DNA from: Flagellimonas abyssi
Lineage (GTDB): Bacteria > Bacteroidota > Bacteroidia > Flavobacteriales > Flavobacteriaceae
Length of the DNA: 64,000 nucleotides
Direction: 5' to 3'
Assembly (NCBI RefSeq): GCF_019457905.1
Contig: NZ_JAHZSV010000019.1
Coordinates: 24,030 to 88,029 of the forward strand
In this document: piece by piece, positions 48,408-57,757 of the stretch
Layout of the letters: each line of letters opens with the position of its first letter
How positions within the stretch are numbered: the first letter of the stretch is position 1
Program-made: the position numbers and the translations under genes
The notes under the pieces: generated by a model
The model's input: only the letters and a program-made list of their open reading frames with translations
What the model was told of the DNA's origin: nothing
Databases searched by the model: none

Positions 48408-48442
48408 CAAATATACGTTTAATTATCGAAAAACAATAATGT

Positions 48443-48973
48443 TTACTGTAAAATGATAATGACCCACTCTTTATCCAAGGCATAGTATCTCTTTAATTCT
48501 TGGAACCCAATCGCCGTATGTGCCGCCAAAGACCGTTTGTTTTTCCCATCCACTTCAGTGATAATGGTATCAAAACCCTCGGGCAGTTTCTCTTGCATGG
48601 TTTGATACAATTTTCGGAAAACACCTTGCCCCCGATGGCTTTTGGCCACGCAAATTTGTCCCATGGCCATATAGTTGACCTGCCCTTTAATAGTTTTATC
48701 GATTTCTTGGAACATAGGGCGAAGTACCTCAATATCGTTGGCAAATTGGGGATGCATGCACAGGGCATAGCCCACAACTTGACCATCATCCACTGCAATG
48801 ATGTGTCCACACACATCGTTCATGGATTTTAGTAGGTTCAGGGTGTGTTCCACGGTCACGAAACCCTCTTTTGCGCTTTCGTCTTCGCTTATGGTTTTGG
48901 GTAAATTTCGCTGCTGAAGTTCTAGAATCTGTTCCAGTTCCTTCAAAGAGTCCGCTTGTTTGTAAATGACCAT
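48443..48973 (-). CDS. GNAT-family N-acetyltransferase
   Basis: Cytoplasmic protein of 176 aa with the GNAT fold. The acetyl-CoA pocket motif is visible as VAKSHRGQGVFRKLYQTM, and ITEVDGKNKRSLAAHTAIGFQEL is the typical C-terminal motif. Substrate unknown. The start directly follows the stop of the M61 peptidase gene, so it is cotranscribed with it. Confidence 0.9.
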   Translation of the reverse strand: MVIYKQADSLKELEQILELQQRNLPKTISEDESAKEGFVTVEHTLNLLKSMNDVCGHIIAVDDGQVVGYALCMHPQFANDIEVLRPMFQEIDKTIKGQVNYMAMGQICVAKSHRGQGVFRKLYQTMQEKLPEGFDTIITEVDGKNKRSLAAHTAIGFQELKRYYALDKEWVIIILQ

Positions 48974-50770
48974 TTATTCCACCTTAAGCCATTCTTTTCG
49001 TTGCTCTAGCATCTTTTTGGATGGTTTTGCTTCCTTATCCTCCATCAAACTAAACGTGTAATCTGGGCTAGGTGTCAGAACCATTTCCGTTGACTTTTCA
49101 ATTCCGTATCTAGAAAATTTAACCTCTACAGGTTCGCCTAAATTAAATTGAGCCAGATAATCTTCAAAAGATTGACCTGCCGTAATAGGTTGATTGTTTA
49201 TACCTAGAACTATATCCCCATTGTCCAGGCCAGCTTTGTATGCCGGGCTGCCGATTGAGGTATTTCTACGTATCATATACCCAGAATTGTCAGGTGCCAT
49301 GGAGACATAGGCCCCAAAATAAGGGGTTGCTTCGGGTTGTTCCAAGATAACCCCTACCGAATCCATTAGCGCTTTGTAATCGGGCATATTGCTTTTGTAG
49401 ATGTAACTGTTGAAAAAATTGTCGCCATAAGATTTGCCAGCATATTCATTTAAGGCATCATGAAGATTTTCGATAGTATAGGGGATTTCCGTTTTACCAT
49501 ATTTTTTCCAGACGAGCTTCATAAAATCATCAAGGTTCAATCCCTCTTCACGAAGCGACAGATCTAAGGCCAAACCCAAAACACTTCCGTAGGAATAGTA
49601 AGAGATAAACATATTTTCTCGGTTAACGGGGTCCACCGAGGTAGCCGCGTCCACAAATGGTGCCTGGAAACTCATTTCAATTGGATTAAAATATTGTCTT
49701 GCGGGTGAGTTCCACACATAATTGAAGGTTCCTGCCAATCCCTCTACGTAGTCTTTCGGGGTGGAAAGTCCAGCTCTACATAAAATCAAGCCAGTATAGT
49801 AACTGGTAAAACCTTCGGCAAACCAAAGGGCTCCGCTCATATTGGCTTCTTCAAAATCAAAGGGTTCCAGAGTTTTCGGGCGGATACGTTCCACGTTCCA
49901 CGCATGGAAAAATTCATGGGATACCGTCCCGATATTACGTTCCATACCTCCATCGGCCAAGCTACGCGTACTCGTCAATATGGTAGAGTTGCGATGTTCC
50001 ATGCCATCTCCGGAGGCATTGGGAATATAGCAGGCTAAGAAAGTATAATTTCCATAATCAAAATCGGGAAGTTCGTCGTACACCTCTTTTTCAGCAAGCA
50101 CTACCTTTTTCACCTTTTCAAAATATTCATCGGCTTCTGCTTCGGTTCCGTTGTGGTGCAAAGCAAGGTTGATCGTTTTTCCATCCACTTCAAAAGAGCG
50201 AAGCATGTAATTACTGATTTCGGTAGGGCTGTCCATAAAATAATAAAGGTTCGGCGCCGAATAGGTAGTACCGGAAACCTTTGGAAGTTGCGTGGCCACT
50301 TTCCAATCCAAATCTCCACGCACATTAAAAGTAACTTCAATTTTACGCTTGCTCAATTCAGGGGCAAACATAAAAGTTGCGGGAATGTTCAAATGGGCAT
50401 GTGTTTCATCCACTTGAGAATACGTTCCGCCACCTCGGTTGGCAAACAAAATATATTTGATATTGATGGTGCCATCATGTCCGCTCACATTCCAAGCGTA
50501 GGGGTTGGGACGGGTAACGGGCAACACGTTTCCTTTACTGTCCGTAGCTTCAAAACCATACACGTTCTTGGCAAATTCGTGAAGCGCGTAGCGTCCAGGA
50601 GACGTTCTGCTCATTCGAAACTCCACAATATCAGAGGTTAAATCGGGAAAAGTAGCTTGGACGACCGCTTCGTGGTGGACGGCATTGTCAAAAGAAATTT
50701 CATAGGTATTGGTCTGGGCGGTCATTAATAGCCCAGTGAATAGTGCTAAAATGGAAAGGATAAATTTCAT
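48974..50770 (-). CDS. M61 family metallopeptidase with PDZ domain
   Basis: Exported glycyl aminopeptidase-like zinc protease of 598 aa. Signal peptide (to ~Ala18), N-terminal M61 beta domain, catalytic HEFFHAWN with His285 and His289 as ligands and Glu286 as base, Glu319 in WFAEGFTSYY as third ligand. A PDZ domain follows (~475-575, GDIVLGINNQPITAG). Periplasmic, probably trimming peptides or processing proteins. Confidence 0.94.
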   Translation of the reverse strand: MKFILSILALFTGLLMTAQTNTYEISFDNAVHHEAVVQATFPDLTSDIVEFRMSRTSPGRYALHEFAKNVYGFEATDSKGNVLPVTRPNPYAWNVSGHDGTINIKYILFANRGGGTYSQVDETHAHLNIPATFMFAPELSKRKIEVTFNVRGDLDWKVATQLPKVSGTTYSAPNLYYFMDSPTEISNYMLRSFEVDGKTINLALHHNGTEAEADEYFEKVKKVVLAEKEVYDELPDFDYGNYTFLACYIPNASGDGMEHRNSTILTSTRSLADGGMERNIGTVSHEFFHAWNVERIRPKTLEPFDFEEANMSGALWFAEGFTSYYTGLILCRAGLSTPKDYVEGLAGTFNYVWNSPARQYFNPIEMSFQAPFVDAATSVDPVNRENMFISYYSYGSVLGLALDLSLREEGLNLDDFMKLVWKKYGKTEIPYTIENLHDALNEYAGKSYGDNFFNSYIYKSNMPDYKALMDSVGVILEQPEATPYFGAYVSMAPDNSGYMIRRNTSIGSPAYKAGLDNGDIVLGINNQPITAGQSFEDYLAQFNLGEPVEVKFSRYGIEKSTEMVLTPSPDYTFSLMEDKEAKPSKKMLEQRKEWLKVE

Positions 50771-50883
50771 TTTTGGAATAGGTTTAAGAACAACTAAGAT
50801 ACTGTTTAATCACCGTAAGTGCTACATTTGTGTTATGAGGAAATATGGCGATTTTTGCAATTGCTGATGAATTATTTAACCAC

Positions 50884-51270
50884 ATGAAAAAGGAGTTTCA
50901 CACTTTGGGTACATTTGAGTTTCCTGCGGATGCCGTGGTCATTAAAGGTAAACTCGAAGCAGAAGGAATCCCAGTATTCTTAAAGGATGAGAATACCATT
51001 AACTCCTATTCGATGGTCAGCAATGCCATGGGAGGTGTTAGGCTTCAGGTCTATTCCTCGGATATGGAAAGGGCCAAGCAGATTTTTGATGAAGTCAGAA
51101 GTTATGCCACCGATGATTCAGGAAACCCGATTGTATGTCCTAATTGCAAAGCCGCACGGTCGGAAATCTATTATTCGCGAAAGAACATTTTCTTTAAACT
51201 TTTCCCATTTTTTGAGTCTACCAAATATAGGTGCATGCAATGCAATTTTATCACAAGACCCGTTCAATAA
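50884..51270 (+). CDS. DUF2007-domain protein with zinc ribbon
   Basis: Protein of 128 aa from the ATG at 50884, where the DUF2007 family normally starts (MKKEFHTLGTFEFPADAVVI); an in-frame ATG lies at 50845. The DUF2007 domain is ~3-70. A C-terminal pair of CxxC motifs (VCPNCKAA and YRCMQCNF) forms a zinc ribbon. Function unknown; the family is thought to bind small ligands or signal peptides. Confidence 0.8.
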   Translation: MKKEFHTLGTFEFPADAVVIKGKLEAEGIPVFLKDENTINSYSMVSNAMGGVRLQVYSSDMERAKQIFDEVRSYATDDSGNPIVCPNCKAARSEIYYSRKNIFFKLFPFFESTKYRCMQCNFITRPVQ

Positions 51271-51288
51271 AATTATTTGTGACTGGTG

Positions 51289-52764
51289 TCATTCTAAACG
51301 TTGGTAAATGAGGCCTCTACCCACAGTTGCCTCCAAATGGTAATGTTTTTCTAAGTAAGCATCGATATAACTGTTATACTCCACCAGTTTTTTATCAAAG
51401 ATTTTTTTGCCATTTCGGGCCACCAAAGTTTTTGGCCGAATCACATCCATGATATATTTGAGTTCTTCTACCCCAGATTTTCGCGGGTTGTTCATATAGG
51501 GAAACAACTCCTCGCGTGTTATGTTGCTGGGATGCGTAGCAGGTTTGGTAGGAGGGGTTTCATCCAAGACCCAATAACCGATATGGTACTCGGTAAAAAA
51601 GATATGCTCGGTTTCCAGATTATGGTCTTGAATGTATCTGGGCACATCAATGCCTTCACCATTGTAAAAAGAACCCTTTTTAATTTTGTTGGAGACTACA
51701 TTGCCATATTCCAGATAGGATTCCATAGGAACGAATATGAGAAGGACAGCGATTACAGCACGATACTTTTTTTGGATGGGCGGGAGTTTGGCAACTGCCA
51801 TGCCCAAAGGAATCAATATAAACGGATAGAGTTGGATGAGGTAGTGCCCATTCACTTTGCCCGATTGCACGTAAGAAATTAAAATCCCTATGACGACAAT
51901 GGTCAACAATTGCATGTTTTTTGATTTCCAATCGATAAGTTTTAAATAGAACCCCGCGCCCAATAGCAGTGCAATGGTACCCACATAAGGCAATGTTCTC
52001 CAAGGTGAGTGGAACCTCCCTTCGGAATAGACCAAGGGCGCCTCAAATATGGACTCCGACCAAATTTGAATATCTCCTTGAAGGTAATAAGGAATTGCCG
52101 TACACGCAATGGTCACAAAAAAACCTGTGCCCATAAAAACCAAATTAACAATGGTTTTTGAAATTTGTTTTTCGTGAAAACCCTCGTATAAAAAATAAAG
52201 GCCCAAGCACAAAACAGGATAGGCCATGTTCAACTTGGTCATAACCGATAGCCCCAATAGAAGTCCAGAAGTTAAAAACCATTTTGCATCATCTTTCCAA
52301 AACAAAATATAAAGTGCCGCCACAAAAAAGAAGGTACAAATGTGTTCGGACATTACCCCCTGTAAACTGCCAAACAGGCTCTGGAAAAATACACAGAAGA
52401 TGGCTATCCAAAAAGCAATTTTTTTCGAAGTCAATTTTGTGGCAATGCCAAATGTGAACAAACTTGTCAATGCCACCATTACCGCTCCAAAAAAGCGAAT
52501 GGCAAAAAAGCTTTTCCCAAAAATCTTGATGATGAGGGCAAAATACAGAAAGGTAATCGGAGGTTTTAAATCCCACAATTGGGTGTAGGGCAAATGTCCG
52601 TTCACCCAAGATTGTCCCATTAGGATAAAAGTGCTCTCATCGCGATCCACATAATCCCTAAAAAAGAACGGAAAACGGATAAAGACCGCGACCACCACCA
52701 AAACAAAGAGGACCGTTTTCCAGTCCAAATCTTGATACCTCAGAGAACGTAATTTTTTAAGCAC
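51289..52764 (-). CDS. GT39-type (ArnT/PMT-like) membrane glycosyltransferase
   Basis: Integral membrane protein of 491 aa with about ten helices. The DRDES motif (Asp40, Glu43) after the first helix and the LWDLKPP loop are typical of the PMT_2/ArnT superfamily that transfers sugars from polyprenyl-phosphate donors to lipid or protein acceptors. The C-terminal part is soluble. The acceptor is not known. Confidence 0.85.
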   Translation of the reverse strand: MLKKLRSLRYQDLDWKTVLFVLVVVAVFIRFPFFFRDYVDRDESTFILMGQSWVNGHLPYTQLWDLKPPITFLYFALIIKIFGKSFFAIRFFGAVMVALTSLFTFGIATKLTSKKIAFWIAIFCVFFQSLFGSLQGVMSEHICTFFFVAALYILFWKDDAKWFLTSGLLLGLSVMTKLNMAYPVLCLGLYFLYEGFHEKQISKTIVNLVFMGTGFFVTIACTAIPYYLQGDIQIWSESIFEAPLVYSEGRFHSPWRTLPYVGTIALLLGAGFYLKLIDWKSKNMQLLTIVVIGILISYVQSGKVNGHYLIQLYPFILIPLGMAVAKLPPIQKKYRAVIAVLLIFVPMESYLEYGNVVSNKIKKGSFYNGEGIDVPRYIQDHNLETEHIFFTEYHIGYWVLDETPPTKPATHPSNITREELFPYMNNPRKSGVEELKYIMDVIRPKTLVARNGKKIFDKKLVEYNSYIDAYLEKHYHLEATVGRGLIYQRLE

Positions 52765-52825
52765 GGCGGTATTCAGCTTTTTGGTCGTTAATTATCATAT
52801 TTGCAATATAGATAAATTTGAAGGT

Positions 52826-54322
52826 TTAAACAGCCAACAATTGTAGGTACGCTTGTTTTAACTTTTCCATTACGATTTTAAGTTCCTCTTCGGTTAAATG
52901 CCCATAACCAAAACGTATGGCGCAGATATTTTTATCTTGGTACAGAATTGTTTTTGGCAGGAATAGATCCAGTTTTTCAGCTTCTTCGGCCAGTTTTACC
53001 AGGGATATGTGATTTTTAAATCGCAACCACATGGCAAGTCCTCCGGAGGGTATTTGCCAATCAAGTATGTTGTCGAAAAATTCTTTTAAAAAAACGCTTA
53101 AAGCATCCCTACGTTGTTTGTAGGTAACAATATTTTTTTTCTTGAGCCGGTATATTTCGCCTTCGGATATCAGTTCAGAAAGCATTTGCTCCTGAATTAA
53201 ATCTCCTTGGGTATCCAATAATTGCAGGTAATTCTTGGCTTCGGTAATTAATTGTTCTGGTGCCACGACAAACCCTGTGTGAAAACTCGGAAATAAAGAC
53301 TGGCCCAGTTTACCTAAGTAGATTATATTCCCATTGGCATCTGCACTGGCCATGGGCATCATGGAAGACCCTTCAAACTGAAAATCATGGTCAAAATCGT
53401 CCTCGATTATGGCAAAACCATGGGTTTTGGCCAATTGTAGTAACTGCAACCTTCTTTTGGTGCTTAATGTTGTGGTTGTAGGATAGTCCCGGTTGGAGCA
53501 AACATAGATACATCGAATATGCTGATGTAAAAAATGCTTTTTTACGTAACCAATATCCAATCCCTCATCATCCACAGGAACTGTTTTTATCTTTGCCCCG
53601 GCTTGTTGAAATATCATGTTGGTCATATAGTTACTTAGTTGTCCAACCAGTACCAAATCACCTGGATTTATCAATACCTGCGAAACAATATACAGGCTCA
53701 TTTCCGTACTGCGGGTATTCAATAAATTGGTTGGTTTTATATGGAAGCCCCTAGTAGTATTTAAGTAGTTGCAAAGTTGTATGCTAAAAACGGAAGGAAT
53801 CAAGGCATTGGTTGTATTCCATTTGTTGATTAATGGCTTTCGTTTCATTGCAGCGCTATACCACCTAGAAAATTGGTGGACGGGATGTAAACGCAAATCG
53901 GGCTTACCATCATTTATGGAATATTTGGCCGCGGTCTCCTCTTTGGTAGATGCTAGATTAAAGGATTGTTGGAACGGGAATCCTGGAATTTTTGGATACT
54001 CGTAAACCTGGTTGATATGCTGTGTGGTCGCTTTGATTTTTGATTTGGAATCTTCCGGAACCACCACAAAAGTTCCCTTGTTGGGTATGATGTCTACCCA
54101 ACCTTGCGAGGCCAATTCATCATAGATGGCCACAGCTGTATTGCGATGAACGTTCAATAACTTACTTAAAGCCCGTGTTCCGGGCAACTTACTACCTTTT
54201 TCCAGATAACCACGTTGAATGGCGTTCATGATTTGTTGTGCCACCTGCACATATGCAGGCTGAACAATGGACTTGTCTATAGATGTAAGCTGAACCAACA
54301 AATCAAAAACCGGACTATTCAT
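52826..54322 (-). CDS. MocR-type regulator (GntR HTH + aminotransferase domain) lacking the PLP lysine
   Basis: Regulator of 498 aa: winged-helix GntR HTH (~20-85, RALSKLLNVHRNTAVAIYDEL) joined to a fold-type I aminotransferase domain (~130-495). The pyridine-binding IIEDDFDHDF is present, but at the PLP-lysine position, where MocR proteins have GTFSKTLFPSLRLG, it has GKLGQSLFPSFHTG, so Gln341 replaces Lys. The TPSHQFPTG segment is also altered (CSNRDYPTTTT). It may therefore bind PLP without a Schiff base, or bind another ligand. Divergent from a BtuB-like TonB receptor with repeated CGGACTA sites between, so likely its regulator. Confidence 0.85.
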   Translation of the reverse strand: MNSPVFDLLVQLTSIDKSIVQPAYVQVAQQIMNAIQRGYLEKGSKLPGTRALSKLLNVHRNTAVAIYDELASQGWVDIIPNKGTFVVVPEDSKSKIKATTQHINQVYEYPKIPGFPFQQSFNLASTKEETAAKYSINDGKPDLRLHPVHQFSRWYSAAMKRKPLINKWNTTNALIPSVFSIQLCNYLNTTRGFHIKPTNLLNTRSTEMSLYIVSQVLINPGDLVLVGQLSNYMTNMIFQQAGAKIKTVPVDDEGLDIGYVKKHFLHQHIRCIYVCSNRDYPTTTTLSTKRRLQLLQLAKTHGFAIIEDDFDHDFQFEGSSMMPMASADANGNIIYLGKLGQSLFPSFHTGFVVAPEQLITEAKNYLQLLDTQGDLIQEQMLSELISEGEIYRLKKKNIVTYKQRRDALSVFLKEFFDNILDWQIPSGGLAMWLRFKNHISLVKLAEEAEKLDLFLPKTILYQDKNICAIRFGYGHLTEEELKIVMEKLKQAYLQLLAV

Positions 54323-54353
54323 TGTTTTAAAAGCGGACTAGTTTAATCGTCCG
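54311..54353. promoter_or_regulatory. Candidate MocR operator: CGGACTA half-sites
   Basis: CGGACTA at 54311-54317 and 54334-54340 are direct repeats 23 bp apart (about two helical turns), followed by an inverted copy TCGTCCG at 54347-54353. The first half-site lies within codons 2-4 of the MocR-type gene. Direct-plus-inverted repeats of this kind are typical for MocR regulators. Confidence 0.5.
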
Positions 54354-54416
54354 GAAAGTTAGGACTTTTACAGCATAAAATTAACCGACTTAAAAACTTA
54401 CCTTACAGCTTAGACA

Positions 54417-56249
54417 ATGAAGAAGGCTATTTTAATTTCTACGATTTTACTGGTGGGTGCTTTTCAGGCAAAAGCGCAACAAGATGATGACGCTGTAAAA
54501 GTGGATTCGTTGAGCGAAGTTGTAGTAACCGCAAACCGAATCAACCTTCCATTTAAGGAAAATTCGAGAACCATAAACCTAATAACCTCTAGTGATATTA
54601 AAAATAGTGCAGCGGTCAATGTTGCGGATTTATTGCAACAAGTTGCGGGGGTAGATATTAGAAGACGCGGTACAGGTGGTAGCCAAGCAGATTTGTATAT
54701 AAGGGGTGGTGGTTTTGATCAAACGTTAGTATTGATTGATGGAGTTAAAATGGACGATGCGCAAACGGGTCATCATACCATGAATGCAGCTTTGCCATTG
54801 GAGGTGATAGAAAGAATAGAAATTATAAAAGGTCCGGCAGCGCGGGTTTTTGGACAAAACGCCTTTGCTGGGGCCATCAATATCATTACAAAAAAGAATC
54901 TGAACAATTCCGTTTCCTTAAACGTGGAAGCGGGATCTTTTGGACAATTAAATGGTAGCGTTACCGCTGGTGTGGATAAGGAAAACTCGTCTCATATCAT
55001 ACATATCGGAAGGATGACATCTGAGGGCTATAGAAACAACTCAGATTACGATAATGGCAATTACTTTTTAAAAAGCATTTTCAATAAAAATGCACAGCCT
55101 ATTGAAATGACAGCTACTTTCATGGAGCGCAATTTTGGGGCTGAGAACTTTTACACTACCAATCCTACGTTTAACGAGTACGAAGAAACCCAAAACAGCC
55201 TTTTGGCGTTTTCTACCACCTTCAAGAAAAACAAGCTAAAAATACAGCCAAGAATCTATTGGAAACGTAATCAAGATTTATTTCTACTAAGAAGAAATGA
55301 GCCTGGTTTCTACAGGAACATGCATATTTCCAACAAGATAGGCGTAGAAACCAATGCTTCTTATGCATCTAAATTAGGAATTACGGGTTTTGGGGTAGAA
55401 CTTTCAGAAATATATCTTAGAAGTAACAACTTGGGTAACCGAAGCCGTTTCATGTCCAATGTGTTTTTAGAACATCGTTTTAGTATTGCGGACAACAAGT
55501 TGGATATTACTCCTGGCGTTGCATTGACCTATTTTTCAGATTTTAAGTTCCGTGCTTTTCCCGGATTGGATATTGGTTATAACCTTACCAATACATTTAA
55601 AGTATATGGTAATATTGGCTATACCTACCGCATACCAACGTATACGGATTTGTTTTACAATGATCCAGTTACTAGCGGTAATACAGACTTGGAGCCAGAA
55701 GAAGCTTTTGCCCAGGAATTGGGCTTAAAGTACATTTCTCCAAAAGTGAATGCCAGCGTTGCCGTTTTTAATAGGGATGCGGACAACCTTATCGATTTTA
55801 TCAGAAACAATGTTACCGAGGATATGTTTGTGGCAACAAATATTACTGAGGTAAACACCAAAGGCTTGGAGTTGGACGCTGCTTATAATTTTAAATTTAA
55901 GGACTATACCCAAACATTAAGCGTTGGCTATGCGTTTTTGGATGACAATATTTTAGACCAGAATGAAGAATTGTCACGTTACTCTTTAAATACACTTAAG
56001 CACCAATACACCACACGATTGAGTACACAATTGTTCAAAAACGTACGTCAGAATATAATTTATAAGTATGCAGAACGAACTACGGGACAAACCTATAATG
56101 TTTGGGATGCATCATTGGCTATAAAAGTAAAACAGGCAGAGTTTACCATTACTACAAGTAATATTTTCGATGCAGATTACATAGAGTCTGGTTTTATACC
56201 TATGCCACCAAGCAATGTGCTATTTGGTTTGCGATATAGTTTTAAATAG
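54417..56249 (+). CDS. TonB-dependent receptor, BtuB-like
   Basis: Outer-membrane receptor of 610 aa: signal MKKAILISTILLVGAFQAKAQ, TonB box-like SLSEVVVTANR, plug (~45-165, LLQQVAGVDIRRRGTGGSQAD and RIEIIKGPAARVFGQNAFAGAINI), barrel ending LFGLRYSFK. The short form without a carboxypeptidase domain resembles BtuB-type vitamin or metal-complex receptors. Divergent from a MocR-type regulator, which suggests control by the imported compound, possibly a cofactor. The substrate itself is not shown. Confidence 0.85.
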   Translation: MKKAILISTILLVGAFQAKAQQDDDAVKVDSLSEVVVTANRINLPFKENSRTINLITSSDIKNSAAVNVADLLQQVAGVDIRRRGTGGSQADLYIRGGGFDQTLVLIDGVKMDDAQTGHHTMNAALPLEVIERIEIIKGPAARVFGQNAFAGAINIITKKNLNNSVSLNVEAGSFGQLNGSVTAGVDKENSSHIIHIGRMTSEGYRNNSDYDNGNYFLKSIFNKNAQPIEMTATFMERNFGAENFYTTNPTFNEYEETQNSLLAFSTTFKKNKLKIQPRIYWKRNQDLFLLRRNEPGFYRNMHISNKIGVETNASYASKLGITGFGVELSEIYLRSNNLGNRSRFMSNVFLEHRFSIADNKLDITPGVALTYFSDFKFRAFPGLDIGYNLTNTFKVYGNIGYTYRIPTYTDLFYNDPVTSGNTDLEPEEAFAQELGLKYISPKVNASVAVFNRDADNLIDFIRNNVTEDMFVATNITEVNTKGLELDAAYNFKFKDYTQTLSVGYAFLDDNILDQNEELSRYSLNTLKHQYTTRLSTQLFKNVRQNIIYKYAERTTGQTYNVWDASLAIKVKQAEFTITTSNIFDADYIESGFIPMPPSNVLFGLRYSFK

Positions 56250-56357
56250 AGTGAAACGAAGCAGCCTAAGAGAAAGGCAAACTGGTTTCCAAGGAATAGA
56301 TGTCGTAAACATTTAAAAACCTTTTAGTAATTTAGCGATTTCAAATTCCTTGAAATT

Positions 56358-57227
56358 TTGAAGCTGAACCTTGAACAAATACCTCGGGAGAAAACCCTTT
56401 CGAAGAAAGAGTTTATCCAAAAATATTTCAAGCCCCAAAAGCCTGTTGTAATAGAACGCTTTATTGAGGATTGGCCGGCGTATTCCAAATGGAACTTGGA
56501 TTATATGAAAGAGATTGCCGGGGACAAGGAAGTGCCCCTGTACGATGACCGCCCGGTAAAACACGATGAAGGATTCAACGAGCCACATGCCAAAATGAAG
56601 ATGGCCGACTATGTGGAACTTCTAAAAAGTGGTCCTACCAAATACCGTATTTTTCTTTGGAACATTTTAAAGGAAGTACCAGAACTCCAAAAAGACTTTT
56701 CGTATCCAGACTTTGGACTTCGGTTGATGAAAGGTTTACCGATGCTCTTTTTTGGTGGTGAGGATTCCTACACTTTTATGCACTACGATATTGATTTGGC
56801 CAATATTTTCCATTTTCATTTTGAAGGAAAAAAGCAGTGCATCCTCTATTCACAATCCGAAACAAAGTTTTTGTACAAGATTCCGCACTCCCTGATTACG
56901 CGTGAAGATATCGATTTTGCCGACCCCGATATTGAAAAATGGCCAGCATTGAAGCATGCCAAGGGTCATGTGACGAACCTGGAACACGGTAATGTGCTCT
57001 ATATACCCGAAGGGTATTGGCACCATATGAAATATATCACACCTGGATTTTCCATGAGTCTGAGGTCGATTCCCAGAAAGCCCAAGAATTTTGGACAGGC
57101 CGTCTATAATATCTTCGTGATGCGGCATTTTGATAATTTGATGCGCAAGCTCAAAGGTCAAGAATGGATTGACTGGAAGAATGAAAAAGCTGTGGAACGC
57201 ACACAGAAGCTATTGCTGCAAGAGTGA
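56358..57227 (+). CDS. JmjC/cupin_8-type 2-oxoglutarate oxygenase-like protein
   Basis: Cytoplasmic protein of 289 aa, cupin-8 fold. Iron ligands: His142 and Asp144 in the MHYDIDLANIFHFHFEG motif, and His222 in PEGYWHHMKY. Members hydroxylate proteins or small molecules using 2-oxoglutarate; the target is unknown. It starts with TTG at 56358 (MKLNLEQIPREKT); the ORF contains no better ATG near the homology start. Confidence 0.82.
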   Translation: MKLNLEQIPREKTLSKKEFIQKYFKPQKPVVIERFIEDWPAYSKWNLDYMKEIAGDKEVPLYDDRPVKHDEGFNEPHAKMKMADYVELLKSGPTKYRIFLWNILKEVPELQKDFSYPDFGLRLMKGLPMLFFGGEDSYTFMHYDIDLANIFHFHFEGKKQCILYSQSETKFLYKIPHSLITREDIDFADPDIEKWPALKHAKGHVTNLEHGNVLYIPEGYWHHMKYITPGFSMSLRSIPRKPKNFGQAVYNIFVMRHFDNLMRKLKGQEWIDWKNEKAVERTQKLLLQE

Positions 57228-57228
57228 T

Positions 57229-57702
57229 TTATTTGATAAGTTCGCCCACTTTTTCGTAGACCAAATGACTTTCCCAGCCTCGGTAAAGAAGGTAGTCCGC
57301 TAATTTCTTCTTTCTTTTGAACGGATTTTTTTCTGTGATTTGGCCCAATCTTTTTTTAGCAAGCTCGTCAAAAGTTGTTAGGTAATCTTCATTTTGTATT
57401 TCTGCCAATGCACTTTTGATGTTGTAAGCTGAGATATCGCGAAACTTCAATTCTCTAATAATCCTATTGGTTCCCCATTTTTTAATACTGAATTTGCCAC
57501 GCGCAAATGCCTTGGCAAAGCGCTCTTCGTTGAGGTAGTTCTCTTGAATCAGGTGGCCCAATATATGGTCAATGGCTTCTGGAATCATGTTCATACCTTT
57601 TAATTTTTCCAATACCTCTTTATGGCAGCGCTCTTGGTAAGCGCAGTAGCTTTCCATCTTTTTGGTAGCTTCGTCCAAGGTGTAGCTTTTGGTATGATTC
57701 AT
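57229..57702 (-). CDS. recX: RecX regulatory protein
   Basis: RecA modulator of 157 aa with the three-helix repeats (AYQERCHKEVLEKLKGMNM; LIQENYLNEERFAKAFARGKF; FKRKKKLADYLLYRGWES). It is convergent with the cupin gene, their stops 1 nt apart. An independent terminator of RNase G lies upstream, so RecX has its own transcription start or relies on read-through. Confidence 0.93.
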   Translation of the reverse strand: MNHTKSYTLDEATKKMESYCAYQERCHKEVLEKLKGMNMIPEAIDHILGHLIQENYLNEERFAKAFARGKFSIKKWGTNRIIRELKFRDISAYNIKSALAEIQNEDYLTTFDELAKKRLGQITEKNPFKRKKKLADYLLYRGWESHLVYEKVGELIK

Positions 57703-57721
57703 ATTTCAAAAGTACATAAAA

Positions 57722-57752
57722 CAAAAAAAGCGACCCCATTTCTGGAGTCGCT
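57722..57752 (-). terminator. Terminator after the RNase G gene
   Basis: On the minus strand: AGCGACTCCA/TGGGGTCGCT stem (one G-U) with GAAA loop and TTTTTTT tract. Confidence 0.9.
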
Positions 57753-57757
57753 TCTAA

